Positions 50,126 through 59,801 of a DNA stretch of 64,000 bases are shown here, in pieces. Each line of letters starts with the position of its first letter. Position 1 is the first letter of the stretch. Made by a program: the position numbers and the translations under genes. The notes beneath the pieces are model-generated. The model made no database searches and was not told where the DNA came from. It worked only from the letters and a program-made list of their open reading frames with translations. Source of the stretch: Kitasatospora acidiphila (GTDB lineage: Bacteria; Actinomycetota; Actinomycetes; Streptomycetales; Streptomycetaceae); the NCBI RefSeq assembly GCF_006636205.1, contig NZ_VIGB01000003.1:3338501-3402500 (forward strand). The letters are read 5' to 3'.

Positions 50126-51518
50126 TTATCCGATATCCAGTCGCAACAGATCCTCTTCCGTCTCGCGCCGCACGATCACCCGGGCCGTGCCGTCGGAAAC
50201 GGCCACCACGGGGGGCGGAGCGCGTGGTTGTAGTTGCTCGCCATCGAGCGGCAGTAGGCGCCGGTGGCCGGCACCGCGATCAGGTCGCCCAGGGCCAGGT
50301 CGGCCGGCAGATAGGCGTCCTTCACCACGATGTCGCCGGACTCGCAGTGCTTGCCGACCACCCGCACCAGCATCGGCCCGGCCGTGCTGGTCCGGGAGAC
50401 CAGGGCCACCGAATAGGCGGCGTCGTAGAGCGCGGTGCGGATGTTGTCGGACATCCCGCCGTCCACGCTGACGTAACTGCGCAGCCCCGCCAGCGGCTTG
50501 ACCGTGCCCACCCGGTAGAGCGTGCAGGTGGTCGGGCCGGCGATGGCCCGGCCCGGCTCCACGCTGAGCCGGGGAACCGCCAGATCGGCCGCGGCGCACT
50601 CGCGGCGGACGATCTCGGTGAGCGAGGCGGCGATCTCGGCGGGCTCCCTCGGGTCGTCCTCGTCGGTGTAGGCGATGCCCAGGCCGCCGCCCAGGTCGAT
50701 CTCCGGCAGCTCCACGCCGTGCTCGTCGCGGATCCCGGCGAGCAGGCCGACCACCCGGCGGGCCGCCACCTCGAAGCCGGCGGTGTCGAAGATCTGCGAG
50801 CCGATGTGCGAGTGCAGGCCGCGCAGTTCCAGGGCGTCGTGCTCGGCCAGGGTGCGCCGGACCGCCTCGGCGGCCGCGCCGTCGGCCAGCGAAACACCGA
50901 ACTTCTGGTCCTCGTGGGCCGTCGCGATGAACTCGTGGGTGTGCGCCTCGACGCCGACCGTGATCCGGATCAGCACCGGCTGGCGCACCCCGTGGCCCGG
51001 GCGACGGCGGCCAGCCGGTCGATCTCCTGGAACGAGTCCAGCACGATGTGGCCCACCCCGGCCTTCACCGCCAGCTCCAGTTCCTCGGGCGACTTGTTGT
51101 TGCCGTGCAGCGCCAGGCGTCCCGCGGGCATCCCGGCGGCCAGCGCCACCGCCAGCTCCCCGGCGCTGCACACGTCGAGGTTGAGCCCCTCCTCGTGCAG
51201 CCAGCGGACCACCGCCTTGCAGAGGAAGGCCTTGCCCGCGTAGTAGACGTCCGCACCGGGGCCGAAGGCGTCCCGCCAGGCCCGGGCCCTGGCCCGGAAG
51301 TCGGCCTCGTCCAGCAGGTACGCCGGGGTGCCGAACTCCTCGGCCAGCTCGGTCACCGGGATCCCGCCCACGGTGGCGGCGCCCGCGGCGTCGCGGCTGA
51401 CGGTGCGGGACCAGATCTTCGGGTCCAGCGTGTTCAAGTCGCCGGGCGGGGCCGGGTGGTGGCCCTCCGACAGCACGTCTGCGTAGCGCGGACCGGCGGG
51501 GTGCGCGGAGCGGCTCAT
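50126..51518 (-). pseudogene. lysA: Diaminopimelate decarboxylase, two single-base frameshifts
   Basis: Three frame segments make one full 464-aa LysA. The first holds the PLP lysine in [14 protein letters not shown] and [16 protein letters not shown]. The second starts [20 protein letters not shown] and includes [29 protein letters not shown] and [11 protein letters not shown]. The third ends [19 protein letters not shown]. The junctions fall on CCCC 50988-50991 and GGGGGG 50210-50215, and one added base at each restores the frame. An essential lysine and peptidoglycan gene with two opposite-neutral gaps in G/C runs is most likely intact in the organism. ATG 51518 follows AAGGAG. Confidence 0.9.
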
Positions 51519-51556
51519 GGTGCTTCTCCTTGTGCTCTGCTAGCTCTACTAGCGGA

Positions 51557-51597
51557 CAGGGGCGGCAACGGTTCCCGATGAACCGTCACCGCCCCTG
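51557..51597 (-). terminator. Hairpin between argS and lysA
   Basis: Arms CAGGGGCGG-CA-ACGGTTC and GAACCGT-CA-CCGCCCCTG with loop CCGAT, 21 bp beyond the argS stop and 39 bp before lysA. Probably terminates argS; it may also act as an attenuator for lysA. Confidence 0.7.
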
Positions 51598-51617
51598 CCA
51601 GGCAAGGCGGTTGGCGG

Positions 51618-53279
51618 CTACATCCGCTCGGGGGCCGAAACCCCCAGGAGCGTCAGGCCGTTGGCCAGCACCGTGCGCGTCGCCTCGACCAGCCAGAGGC
51701 GGGCCCGGTGCGTGTCGTTCAGCTCCTCGTCGCCCTTCGGCAGGAACTGGCAGTTCTCGTAGAGCCGGTGGTACTTGCCGGCCAGGTCCTCCAGGTAGCG
51801 CGCGACGTGGTGCGGCTCGCGCAGCTCGCCGGCCCGGGCCACGATCCGCGGGAACTCGCCGAGCGCACCGAGCATGTCGCTCTCCCACTCGGTGGCCAGC
51901 AGCTCCGGCTTGAACTCGGCGGCCGTGCCCTTGTCCACGCCCAGCTCGGCGGCCTTGCGGGCCACCCCGCACATCCGGGTGTGCGCGTACTGCACGTAGT
52001 AGACCGGGTTCTCGTTGGTCTGGCTGGTCAGGATGTTGATGTCGAGGGTGATCGTGGAGTCGGTGGAGGAGCGGCTCAGGGTGTAGCGCGCGGCGTCCAC
52101 GCCGATCCAGTCGACCACGTCGTCGATGGTGATGATGTTGCCGGCCCGCTTGGACATGCGGACCTCCTCGCCATCACGCAGCATCTTGACGAACTGGCCG
52201 ATCTTGACCTCGATGTTGCGGTTCATGTCGTCGCCCGCGCAGGCCGCGATGGCCTTGAGGCGGCCGACGTAGCCGTGGTGGTCGGCGCCCAGCATGTAGA
52301 CGCTGACCTCGGCGCCGCGGTCCCGCTTGGAGAGGTAGTAGGCGGCGTCGGCGGCGAAGTAGGTGGTCTCGCCGTCGGCCTTGATCAGCACCCGGTCCTT
52401 GTCGTCACCGAAGTCGGTGGTGCGCAGCCAGATCGCGCCGTCCTGATCGAAGACGTGGCCCTGCTCGCGCAGCCGCTCCATGGCCTTGGTGACGGCGCCG
52501 GAGTCGTGCAGCGACTTCTCCGAGAACCAGGTGTCGAAGTGGGTGCCGAACTCGTCCATGGAGCGCTGGATCTCGGCCACCATGAGCTGCAGCCCGTGGG
52601 TGCGGAAAGCCTGCAGCTGCTCGTCCTCGGGCAGGTCGAGGATGCCCGGCACGCCGTCGGTGATCGCCTTGGCGATGTCGTTGATGTACTCGCCGACGTA
52701 GCCGTCCGCCGGGACCGGCTGTCCGTTGGCTGCGGCCTTGAGCGAGGCGGCGAACTTGGAGATCTGCACGCCCGCGTCGTTGAGGTAGTACTCGGTGGAC
52801 ACCTCGGCGCCGGTCGCGCGCAGGATGCGGGCCAGCGAGTCGCCGACGGCCGCCCAGCGGACGCCGCCGATGTGGATCGGGCCGGTCGGGTTGGCCGAGA
52901 CGAACTCCAGGTTGATCTTCAGACCCTTGAGCGCCTCGTTGCGGCCGTACGCCGTGCCCGTCTCGACGATGACGCGGGCCAGCTCGCCCTGGGTGGCGGC
53001 GTCCAGCGTGATGTTGAGGAAGCCCGGGCCTGCGATGTCGACCTTGGCCACGCCGGGCAGCTCGCGCAGTCGGGCGGCGACCAGCTCGGCCACCGCGCGC
53101 GGCGGCATGCCGGCGGGCTTGGCCAGCTGGAGCGCCACATTGGTGGCGTAGTCGCCGTGGTCGCGGTTCTTCGGTCGCTCGACCGTCACCTGCTCGGGAA
53201 CGTCGACGGACAGCTCGCCCGCCTCGACGGCGGCGCGCACGGCGACCTGGACTGCCTGGGAGAGCTCTGCGGGTGTCAC
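51618..53279 (-). CDS. argS: Arginyl-tRNA synthetase
   Basis: A 553-aa class I synthetase. HIGH-like motif FVSANPTGPIHIGG, KMSK-type RMSKRAGNIITIDD, and a C-terminal anticodon-binding helical domain ending GLTLLGVSAPERM. The GTG at 53279 lies seven nt after TAGGCT and has no ribosome site, so the mRNA is probably leaderless. The TAG of that hexamer also ends the upstream receiver gene. A tRNA-Arg gene is encoded 680 bp away. Confidence 0.96.
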   Translation of the reverse strand: MTPAELSQAVQVAVRAAVEAGELSVDVPEQVTVERPKNRDHGDYATNVALQLAKPAGMPPRAVAELVAARLRELPGVAKVDIAGPGFLNITLDAATQGELARVIVETGTAYGRNEALKGLKINLEFVSANPTGPIHIGGVRWAAVGDSLARILRATGAEVSTEYYLNDAGVQISKFAASLKAAANGQPVPADGYVGEYINDIAKAITDGVPGILDLPEDEQLQAFRTHGLQLMVAEIQRSMDEFGTHFDTWFSEKSLHDSGAVTKAMERLREQGHVFDQDGAIWLRTTDFGDDKDRVLIKADGETTYFAADAAYYLSKRDRGAEVSVYMLGADHHGYVGRLKAIAACAGDDMNRNIEVKIGQFVKMLRDGEEVRMSKRAGNIITIDDVVDWIGVDAARYTLSRSSTDSTITLDINILTSQTNENPVYYVQYAHTRMCGVARKAAELGVDKGTAAEFKPELLATEWESDMLGALGEFPRIVARAGELREPHHVARYLEDLAGKYHRLYENCQFLPKGDEELNDTHRARLWLVEATRTVLANGLTLLGVSAPERM

Positions 53280-53284
53280 GCGCC

Positions 53285-53292
53285 CAAGCCTA
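53285..53292 (-). promoter_or_regulatory. -10 element of argS, leaderless
   Basis: TAGGCT on the minus strand directly upstream of GTG 53279. Its TAG is the stop codon of the preceding receiver-domain gene. Confidence 0.45.
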
Positions 53293-53781
53293 GGCGAGAG
53301 GCGGGTAGTGACCGCGCGGTGGCCGCCCTTCGAGATCCTGTTCACTCTGGGCGAACAGGGTGCTCGCCTCCCCCGCACCGAAGGTGAACCCCGCCCGCGG
53401 CTGCCCGCGCAGCGCCAGCAGGCGGTGCACCAGGGCCACCAGATCCGCCGGGTCGAACGGCTTGGCCAGGTAGCCGTCCACCCCGACCGACTCGCCCTTC
53501 TCCAGATCCGCCGGTGTGCAGGCGCTCACGATCGCGATCGGCAACCCGGCCGTGCCGGGCTCGGAACGCAGCCGGGCCGCCGTCCGCAGCCCGTCGAGGC
53601 GCGGCATCATCACGTCCAGCGTCACCACGTCCGGACGCACCCGGCGGACCACCTCCAGGCACTCGGCACCGTCGGCCGCGGTCACCACCTCGAAGCCCTC
53701 CAGCTCCAGGTTGACCCTGATCAGCTGACGGATCACCTCGCTGTCGTCCACCACGAGGACCCGCCCGGACACACCCGACAC
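53290..53781 (-). CDS. Single-domain response regulator (receiver only)
   Basis: A 163-aa protein made of one CheY-like receiver: VLVVDDSEVIRQLI, phospho-acceptor Asp in VVTLDVMMPRLDG, IVSACTPADLE and AKPF with the conserved Lys. About 35 residues follow with no DNA-binding domain, only a polar tail. No kinase is adjacent. It would work by protein contact. The GTG at 53781 lies seven nt after TAGGCT (53794-53789), again leaderless; a GTG at 53772 is an alternative. Confidence 0.88.
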   Translation of the reverse strand: MSGVSGRVLVVDDSEVIRQLIRVNLELEGFEVVTAADGAECLEVVRRVRPDVVTLDVMMPRLDGLRTAARLRSEPGTAGLPIAIVSACTPADLEKGESVGVDGYLAKPFDPADLVALVHRLLALRGQPRAGFTFGAGEASTLFAQSEQDLEGRPPRGHYPPLA

Positions 53782-53961
53782 CCCACCGAGCCTAGGCCCG
53801 CCCACCCGCTCCCGTCCGGGCTTTCCCGCACCCGGTCCGAACCGGTCCTGCCGCCCGCCGCGGTCCTGCCGTGGTCCTGCGAAAACCCGTGCACGGAGTG
53901 CTCCGCGGAGCTGGTAATGTTCTCCACGTCGCCGGAACGCGAGGGAAAGCGACAAAGGCAA

Positions 53962-54033
53962 GCCCCCGTAGCTCAGGGGATAGAGCACCGCCCTCCGGAG
54001 GCGGGTGCGTAGGTTCGAATCCTACCGGGGGCA
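53962..54033 (+). tRNA. tRNA-Arg (anticodon CCG)
   Basis: A cloverleaf is visible: acceptor GCCCCCG / CGGGGGC with discriminator A; D-arm GCTC-AGGGGATA-GAGC; anticodon stem CCGCC / GGCGG with loop CTCCGGA, anticodon CCG at 53995-53997; T-arm with GGTTCGAATCC. CCA is not encoded. It reads CGG, a frequent codon here. A -10-like TAATGT at 53914-53919 fits a tRNA promoter. Confidence 0.96.
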
Positions 54034-54055
54034 CTTCGCGAGAAGTGCTGAGTGA

Positions 54056-54083
54056 GGCCCAGGTCCAGTGGATCTGGGCCTTT
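54056..54083 (+). terminator. Terminator of tRNA-Arg
   Basis: GGCCCAGGTCC-AGT-GGATCTGGGCC (one wobble pair) followed by TTT, 22 bp after the tRNA. Confidence 0.85.
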
Positions 54084-54137
54084 CGTCATGCCCGCGGGGA
54101 GCCGGAGAGCCACGCCGCCCACCGGGCCCGCGGCGCC

Positions 54138-54338
54138 TCATCTGTACACGGGCACGAACAGCGCGGACAGCAGCGCGAGCACCGGCACCAGCCCGGCCGG
54201 CACGCCCAGCGCCAGACACACCCACCCGGCCAACCTGGCACCCGGCGTCGAGCGCTGCCGCAGGACGCCGTAGGCGCCCAACGAGATCGCGCAAACCAGC
54301 ACCGCGCCGAACAGGACGATCGCACCGGCAGTGTTCAT
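54138..54338 (-). CDS. Small two-helix membrane protein
   Basis: A 66-aa protein starting MNTAGAIVLFGAVLVCAI. Two hydrophobic helices (about 4-24 and 39-62) are linked by a short basic loop (RQRSTPGAR). ATG 54338 has a strong AGGGGGAGA site. No family is recognised; it converges with the tRNA. Confidence 0.6.
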   Translation of the reverse strand: MNTAGAIVLFGAVLVCAISLGAYGVLRQRSTPGARLAGWVCLALGVPAGLVPVLALLSALFVPVYR

Positions 54339-54494
54339 GTCTCCCCCTCTACGCACCGAGCGGGAGCGATGCTAGCGGTACAAGATCCACAACCGCGCTC
54401 CCGCGCAGCACCCGCACCAGCTGCTCGGGTTCTGGTGGTGCTGGACGCGGGCGCCTATGTGCTGGGGTACGAGTTCGAGGTCTGAGAGGCCTGA

Positions 54495-54688
54495 TCAGCT
54501 GCGGAGTTGGGCGTCCGGGTCGGCGCGGGCGATGCGCTCGTCCCGGGGGACGGGGCGCAGCGACTCGACGGCGGCGGCCAGGGACATGCCCGGGGTCAGG
54601 CGATCGACAGCACCGCCACCCCCGACGGCAGGCCCTGGAGGTGGACGCGCTTGAAGCGGGGCGGGATGGCACCGGTCGGTGTGGGCAT
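54495..54688 (-). pseudogene. Small hypothetical protein, probable frameshift
   Basis: From ATG 54688 (site GAGGAA) the frame gives MPTPTGAIPPRFKRVHLQGL but stops early, while the next frame continues LTPGMSLAAAVESLRPVPRDERIARADPDAQL. The two overlap at a run of five C, 54619-54623; one extra base would give about 64 residues. It may equally be two unrelated frames. I do not recognise the protein. Confidence 0.35.
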
Positions 54689-54740
54689 GCGGACGGTTCC
54701 TCGACGTCGGAGCGGGGACCGTCCGCACCCTACCGGCCGG

Positions 54741-55842
54741 TCACGACCCTGTCGCCGTGCTGTACAGGTTCCCGATCGTCGAGTCGAAGTAGGCGCTGTA
54801 CGAGGTGTCGTCGGTGTAGCCGCCCTGCTGGTAGCCGCCGATGACGCCGATGACGTTGCCGGTGGCGGTGGAGATCCAGGGCCGCCGCTGGTGCCGTTGG
54901 GGTAGGCGGGGCAGTCGATGCGGCGCTGGTAGGCGGACTGCTGGGTGGTGGCGTTGCTGCAGACGATCGGCTCGTCGCTGGCGTTCGGGTAGCCGTAGAG
55001 GCGGACGGTGGCGGTGAAGGGCTCGTTGAGGCCCAGGTTCTCGCTGCCGACCACGTCCTCGACCTGCTGGCCGCTGCTGTTGGGCGCGAGCTGGAGGAAC
55101 GCGAAGTCCTGGTCGGGGTCGCCGGTCTGGGACCAGCCGTTGGTGGTGAAGACCTTGGTGACCTGCCAGGTGCCGAACGGGGCCTTGCCGTCGCGGTAGC
55201 CGGGGGCGAAGGTGACGCCGCTGGCGCCGCTGGAGACGCAGTGCGCGGCGGTGAGGATCAGGTCGTGGGCGGCGCTGTGCACCACACTGGCCGTGCAGAA
55301 GTGGTTGCCGGGGCCGACCGGTGCGCTGAACAGGGCGCCGACCCGGTTGGACTCCGCGCCGGGCGGGGCGGGCGAGGTGGTGGGCGCCGTGCGGGTGTCG
55401 GAGGCGACGGGGGCCGGCGAGGAGGGGTCGGCCGAGCTCGGCGGGTCGGACGGCGAGGGGGCCGGCGGCGTGTCGCTCGGGGTCGGGGCGGGGTCGGGGT
55501 GGCCGACGGCGACGGGGAGTTCAGCGGCGGCAGCTGGGCGACCGGGGAGCTGGTGGACGGCTCGGCGACGGCGGCTCCGCCGGCCGGGTCGGCGGCGGGG
55601 GTGCTGGGGGCGGCCGAGGTGGCGGAAGTGGCGGACGGCTGGCCGCTCTTCACGGTCTTGGCCGGCGCGCCCGACCGGTGCGCACCCGAGCCACCGGTCA
55701 GCCCGGTGAACGCGGCGGCGCTGGGGGTGAGCATGCTGACCCCCGTTATGGCCCCGAGCAGCACCAGGGCGAGCACGGCCACCAGGACCACCGGACGGAA
55801 CCTGCGGACGCGGGCGGTACCGCGCTGGTGCTCACTGGTCAT
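54741..55842 (-). pseudogene. Membrane-anchored/secreted trypsin-like serine protease, two frameshifts
   Basis: One S1-family protease is spread over three frames. The N-terminus (ATG 55842, AGGAG) has a basic stretch and signal-anchor FRPVVLVAVLALVLLGAITG, then a Ser/Pro/Thr-rich linker. The second frame has VGPGNHFCTASVVHS, the catalytic-His LILTAAHC and DQDFAFLQL with the Asp. The third frame begins at the serine motif GTSGGP and ends YSAYFDSTIGNLYSTATGS. The switches are at G runs 55485-55488 and 54879-54881. With two added bases all triad parts join, about 367 aa. Likely intact in reality. Confidence 0.75.
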
Positions 55843-56113
55843 CAGGACGTGACTCCTGCCCACGATCGCTCGTGCTCGTGCTCGATGGCCCGGTCGGTCG
55901 ACTGCTCGGCGCCTGGGTGCGGCGCCGCGGACCCTACCGACTATTACCCGGCTCGCTGGTCGCCAGGTGATCCTCGGCTGAGATCCGCCTGAGAATCCAC
56001 CGGCCGGGGTAAGGCAGGAGACGAGAACATGTCCGGCTGGTGGACTGCGGAAACATCATGTCTGACGCTTCGCGCCGGAAGGAAGAGGGGCTGCGGGAGC
56101 GACGGGACGGCCC

Positions 56114-56203
56114 GTCAGGTGGCCTCGGGCCCCGCCGCCCCCGCAGTCGCCGCGTCAGGTCAGGTGGCCTCGGGCTCCGCGGCCTCCGCGGTCGCCGGTC
56201 GTC
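56114..56203. repeat. 45-bp duplication at the MFS gene 3' end
   Basis: GTCAGGTGGCCTCGGG at 56114 recurs at 56159, and the following bases match imperfectly for about 40 bp. The right copy encodes the last residues and stop of the MFS exporter; the left copy lies beyond the stop. The 250 bp further left, to the protease gene, hold no gene that I can support. Confidence 0.65.
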
Positions 56204-57698
56204 CGGTGGCCGGCAGCCGGGCCTCGCTCTCCTGCTCGGCGCCCTGCTCCTCGGGGCTCGGCCGGTGGTCGACCATGATGGCCGCGACCAGCGCCGCGAG
56301 TAGGAAGACTCCGAGCGCGACCCAGGCGGCGATGCTGTAGCCGTGCACCGCCCCCGCGTCCCGGACCGCCTTGCTGGACAGGTCCTTGCCGACCAGGTAG
56401 GCGGTGGTGGCGCTGGCCGCGATGGTGTTGAGCAGCGCGGTGCCGAACGAGCCGCCGACCTGCTGGGCGGTGTTGATGGTGGCCGCCGCCGCACCGGTCT
56501 CGCGTGGTGCGACACCGAGGGTGGCCAGGTTCATCGACGGCATGAACACCATGCCCATGCCGAGGCCGAGCAGCAGCTCGCTGGGCAGCACCATGGCCGC
56601 GTACGGGCTGTCCACCTTCATCTGGGAAAGCCACGCCATCCCGGAGGCGCCGAGCAGCAACCCGGGCACGATCAGGTTGCGGGACGGCACCCTGGTCATC
56701 AGCCGGGCCGCGATGCCGGTGGAGGCGAGGATGATCGCCGCCGTCATCGGCAGGAACGCGACCCCGGTCTTCAGCGGCGAGAACCCCTTGACCGTCTGCA
56801 GGTAGTAGGTCAGGAACAGGAACATCCCGAACAGCCCGATCACGGCCAGGCCCACCGACAGGGCGGCACCGCCGCGGTTGCGGTCGCGCACGATGTGCAG
56901 CGGCAGCAGCGGGTGCGTGGAGCGCTTCTCGGCCAGCACGAAGCAGACCTCCAGCGCGGCGCCCAGGCAGAGGCAGGTGAGCACCAGCCAGTCGCCCCAG
57001 CCGCGCGACTCGGCCTCCGAGGTGCCGTAGACGATGGCCAGCAGGCCGCCGCAGCCGAGTGCCACGCCGGGTAGGTCGAGCGGGATCCGCCGGCCCTTCT
57101 CGATGTGGTCGCGCTTGAGCAGCGTGTAGGCGGCGAGCGCCGTGACCAGCGCGATCGGCGCGTTGACGAACAGGCACCAGCGCCAGTTGAGGAATTCGGT
57201 GAGCAGTCCGCCTGCGATGAAGCCGACGGCGCTGCCGCCGGCCGCGATGGCGCCGAAGATGCCGAAGGCGGTGGCGCGTTCACGCGGGATGGTGAAGGTG
57301 GTGGAGAGCAGGCCCAGCGCCGAGGGGGCCAGGAGCGCGCCGAAGGCGCCCTGCATGGCACGGGCGATGAAGAGCATCCCCGGAGAGACCGCGGCACCGC
57401 CGAGCGCGGAGGCGGCGGCGAAGCCGAGCAGGCCGATCATGAAGGTGCGCTTGCGGCCGAACAGGTCGCCGAGGCGGCCGCCGAGCAGCAGCAGCCCGCC
57501 GAAGGCGAGGGTGTACGCGGTGACCACCCACTGCCGGTCGCCGGTGGAGATCCCAAGGTCCTTCTGGGCGGAGGGTAGGGCGATGTTCACGATCGTGATG
57601 TCGAGCACGATCATCAGCTGGGCGATGGCGATCACGGCCAGTGCCCGCCAGCGGCGGGGGTCCGGCACCGGGTCGCTCATCGCGTGTTGGGCGGACAC
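56160..57698 (-). CDS. DHA2-type major facilitator multidrug exporter (EmrB/QacA family)
   Basis: A 512-aa exporter with about 14 hydrophobic helices. Helix 1 motif is MIVLDITIVNIALPSAQKDL, motif A is GGRLGDLFGRKRTF, and motif C lies near GFIAGGLLTEF. Acidic Asp in helix 1 supports proton antiport. I use GTG 57698 with GGAAGG eight nt upstream; ATG 57680 lacks a site. No regulator is adjacent. The C-terminal tail is Glu/Ala-rich and lies in a duplicated segment. Confidence 0.9.
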   Translation of the reverse strand: MSAQHAMSDPVPDPRRWRALAVIAIAQLMIVLDITIVNIALPSAQKDLGISTGDRQWVVTAYTLAFGGLLLLGGRLGDLFGRKRTFMIGLLGFAAASALGGAAVSPGMLFIARAMQGAFGALLAPSALGLLSTTFTIPRERATAFGIFGAIAAGGSAVGFIAGGLLTEFLNWRWCLFVNAPIALVTALAAYTLLKRDHIEKGRRIPLDLPGVALGCGGLLAIVYGTSEAESRGWGDWLVLTCLCLGAALEVCFVLAEKRSTHPLLPLHIVRDRNRGGAALSVGLAVIGLFGMFLFLTYYLQTVKGFSPLKTGVAFLPMTAAIILASTGIAARLMTRVPSRNLIVPGLLLGASGMAWLSQMKVDSPYAAMVLPSELLLGLGMGMVFMPSMNLATLGVAPRETGAAAATINTAQQVGGSFGTALLNTIAASATTAYLVGKDLSSKAVRDAGAVHGYSIAAWVALGVFLLAALVAAIMVDHRPSPEEQGAEQESEARLPATGRPATAEAAEPEAT

Positions 57699-57856
57699 GG
57701 GAGAGCCTTCCGGACGAGGGTGCCGCCGGCGTGCGCGGACGGCACTTTCTCCAGCGAAGCTCGCAGAATCGGACAAGGCAAGCGAAAAACGGCGAAAACG
57801 GGGAATAAGTCCCCGATTTCACCAGGTGCTGACCAGGAGTGGCCGGGTGGCGACGC

Positions 57857-57889
57857 CCCGGGACCACGCCGCCGCGACGTGGTCCCGGG
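57857..57889 (-). terminator. Terminator of DUF885 gene
   Basis: Perfect 12-base arms CCCGGGACCACG / CGTGGTCCCGGG with a 9-base loop, 37 bp after the DUF885 stop; no U-run. Confidence 0.7.
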
Positions 57890-57925
57890 TCCCGGCCGGA
57901 GCCGCCCGTTGGCGGTGGCCGCCCG

Positions 57926-59662
57926 TCAGAGCGCCGAGAGCTCCGCCACCAGGTCGTCCAGGCCCAGCGAGCCCTGGGAGAGCGCCGCCATGTGCCAGGC
58001 CTTCAGGTCGAACTCCTCGCCGCGCGCCTCGTGCGCCGCCCGCGCCGCCGCCCGGCCGCGCAGCCAGGCGCGCTCGCCCAGCTTGTAGCCGATCGCCTGC
58101 CCGGGCATGCCCAGGTAGCGGACCAGCTCGCTGTCCAGGAACGCCGCCGACAGCCCGCAGTACTCGCCGAAGAACTCCCTGGCCAGCTCGGGGGTCATCG
58201 GCTCGCCCGGGTGGAACGGCGAGTGGGCCGGGAAGTCCAGACCGACGTGCATGCCGATGTCCACGATCACCCGCAGCGCCCGCATCATCTGGGCGTTGAG
58301 GTAGCCGAGGCGGTGCCCCGGGTCGGTGAGGTAGCCCAGCTCGTCCATCAGGCGCTCGGCGTAGAGCGCCCAGCCCTCCAGGTTGGCGCTGACGCCGCCC
58401 ATGCTGACCTGGTAGGTGGACAGGCTGCCGGCCACGTGGTTCCACTGCGCCAGCTGCAGGTGGTGACCCGGGACGCCCTCGTGGTACCAGGTGCTGACCA
58501 GGTCCCAGACCGGGAACCGCTCGCGCCCGAGCACCGGCAGCCAGGTGCGGCCGGGACGGGTGAAGTCCAACGAAGGGGCGGTGTAGTAGGGGGCCGCCGC
58601 GCTGCCCGCGGGGGCGATCCGCGACTCCACCCGGGTGACCGGCTCGGCCAGGTCGAAGTGCACGCCCTGCAGGTCGTCGATCGCCTGGTCCATCAGGCCC
58701 TGCAGGTACTCGCGGGCCGTCCCGGCGCCCTCGATCGCCTCGCCGTCGGTCTCCAGCCAGTGCATCGCCTGCATCGGGGTGCTGCCCGGTCGGACCTTCT
58801 CGGCCTCGACGCGCATCTGCCGGTCCAGGTCGTGGAACTCGGTCCAGGCCCACTGGTAGGCCTCGTCCAGGTCCAGGTCGGCGCCCGTCCAGTAGCGCAC
58901 CCAGCGGCCGTAGCGCTCGCGGCCGACCGCGTCGGGGGTGTCGGCGGCGGCCGGACCGTAGACCTCGGACAGCCAGCCGCGCAGCGCGGCGAGCTCCTCG
59001 GCGGCGGCCCGGGCGTGGCCGACCAGCTCGGCCCGCACCGCCTCGGGGGCCGGGCTGACCAGCACGCCGAACCAGCCGGCCGAGCGGGCCTCCTCGACGG
59101 CCGAGTCGTCGGGCGCCAGCCACTCGTCGAGCTGCCCGATCACGGTGACCACCTGGCGCGGGCCGGACAGCCGCCCCGCGGCGATGCCCGCCTCCAGCAG
59201 CTCGCGGTACCCGCGCAGGGTCAGCGGGATCCGGGCCAGCCGGCGGCCGAGCTGCCGCCAGTCGTCCTCGGTGTCGGTCGGCAGCAGGGTGAACAGCTCG
59301 CGGGTGTTGTGCAGCGGCGAGCCGAGGTTGCGGACCGCGCGCAGGTGCTCGCTCGCGTCGTGAACGGCGAGCTCGGCGGTGAGCCGCTCGCGCAGCAGCC
59401 GGGCGCAGCGCCGCTCGGCCTGCGGGTCCGCGGCGGCGTCGATGGCACCGGCGGCCTCCGCGGCGTCCAGCTCGGCCAGCGTGCGGCGGGCCAGCTCGGC
59501 AACGGCGTCCTGGCCTGCCGGGGAGAGGTCGGGGAGGCGGTCGTCCTCCGGGTTGAGTCCGAGGTAGACCGCGGTCAGCGGGTCGAGGTCGGCAAGGGCC
59601 TGCACATAGCCGTCCGCGATGGTGCGCGGGGTGCCGGCGGAGGAAATGGTTTCGGAAGCCAT
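57926..59662 (-). CDS. DUF885 family metallopeptidase-like protein
   Basis: A 578-aa soluble helical protein. The metal motif is YHEGVPGHHLQL (about residue 390), an HExxxGHH variant of the zinc-peptidase motif, with a distal FGEYCGLSAAFLDSELVRYLGMPGQAIGYKLGER region typical of the family. DUF885 proteins are presumed carboxypeptidases; substrate unknown. There is no signal peptide. ATG 59662 was chosen because the open frame upstream is not conserved. A TetR gene diverges from it. Confidence 0.85.
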   Translation of the reverse strand: MASETISSAGTPRTIADGYVQALADLDPLTAVYLGLNPEDDRLPDLSPAGQDAVAELARRTLAELDAAEAAGAIDAAADPQAERRCARLLRERLTAELAVHDASEHLRAVRNLGSPLHNTRELFTLLPTDTEDDWRQLGRRLARIPLTLRGYRELLEAGIAAGRLSGPRQVVTVIGQLDEWLAPDDSAVEEARSAGWFGVLVSPAPEAVRAELVGHARAAAEELAALRGWLSEVYGPAAADTPDAVGRERYGRWVRYWTGADLDLDEAYQWAWTEFHDLDRQMRVEAEKVRPGSTPMQAMHWLETDGEAIEGAGTAREYLQGLMDQAIDDLQGVHFDLAEPVTRVESRIAPAGSAAAPYYTAPSLDFTRPGRTWLPVLGRERFPVWDLVSTWYHEGVPGHHLQLAQWNHVAGSLSTYQVSMGGVSANLEGWALYAERLMDELGYLTDPGHRLGYLNAQMMRALRVIVDIGMHVGLDFPAHSPFHPGEPMTPELAREFFGEYCGLSAAFLDSELVRYLGMPGQAIGYKLGERAWLRGRAAARAAHEARGEEFDLKAWHMAALSQGSLGLDDLVAELSAL

Positions 59663-59801
59663 TCGGACATCTTTTCGCAGCCCGGACGCTTTGCAAGCCC
59701 CTTTCCGGAACGTGTGGTTGCGATTTACCGGCGCGTGCGCCCGCTGGTCGGCGCGCCCGCGAGGCTGTGGTGCGCCGGGACCGGCCACTACGCTGACCGC
59801 C

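Noticed and set aside
54417..54485. Short plus-strand stretch reading VLVVLDAGAYVLGYEFEV before a stop, like a gene remnant
   Set aside because: About 20 residues only, no family match I can defend, and no upstream continuation in any frame.
54034..55842. Genomic island integrated at tRNA-Arg
   Set aside because: No integrase, no duplicated tRNA 3' end and no transfer genes are visible in the window.
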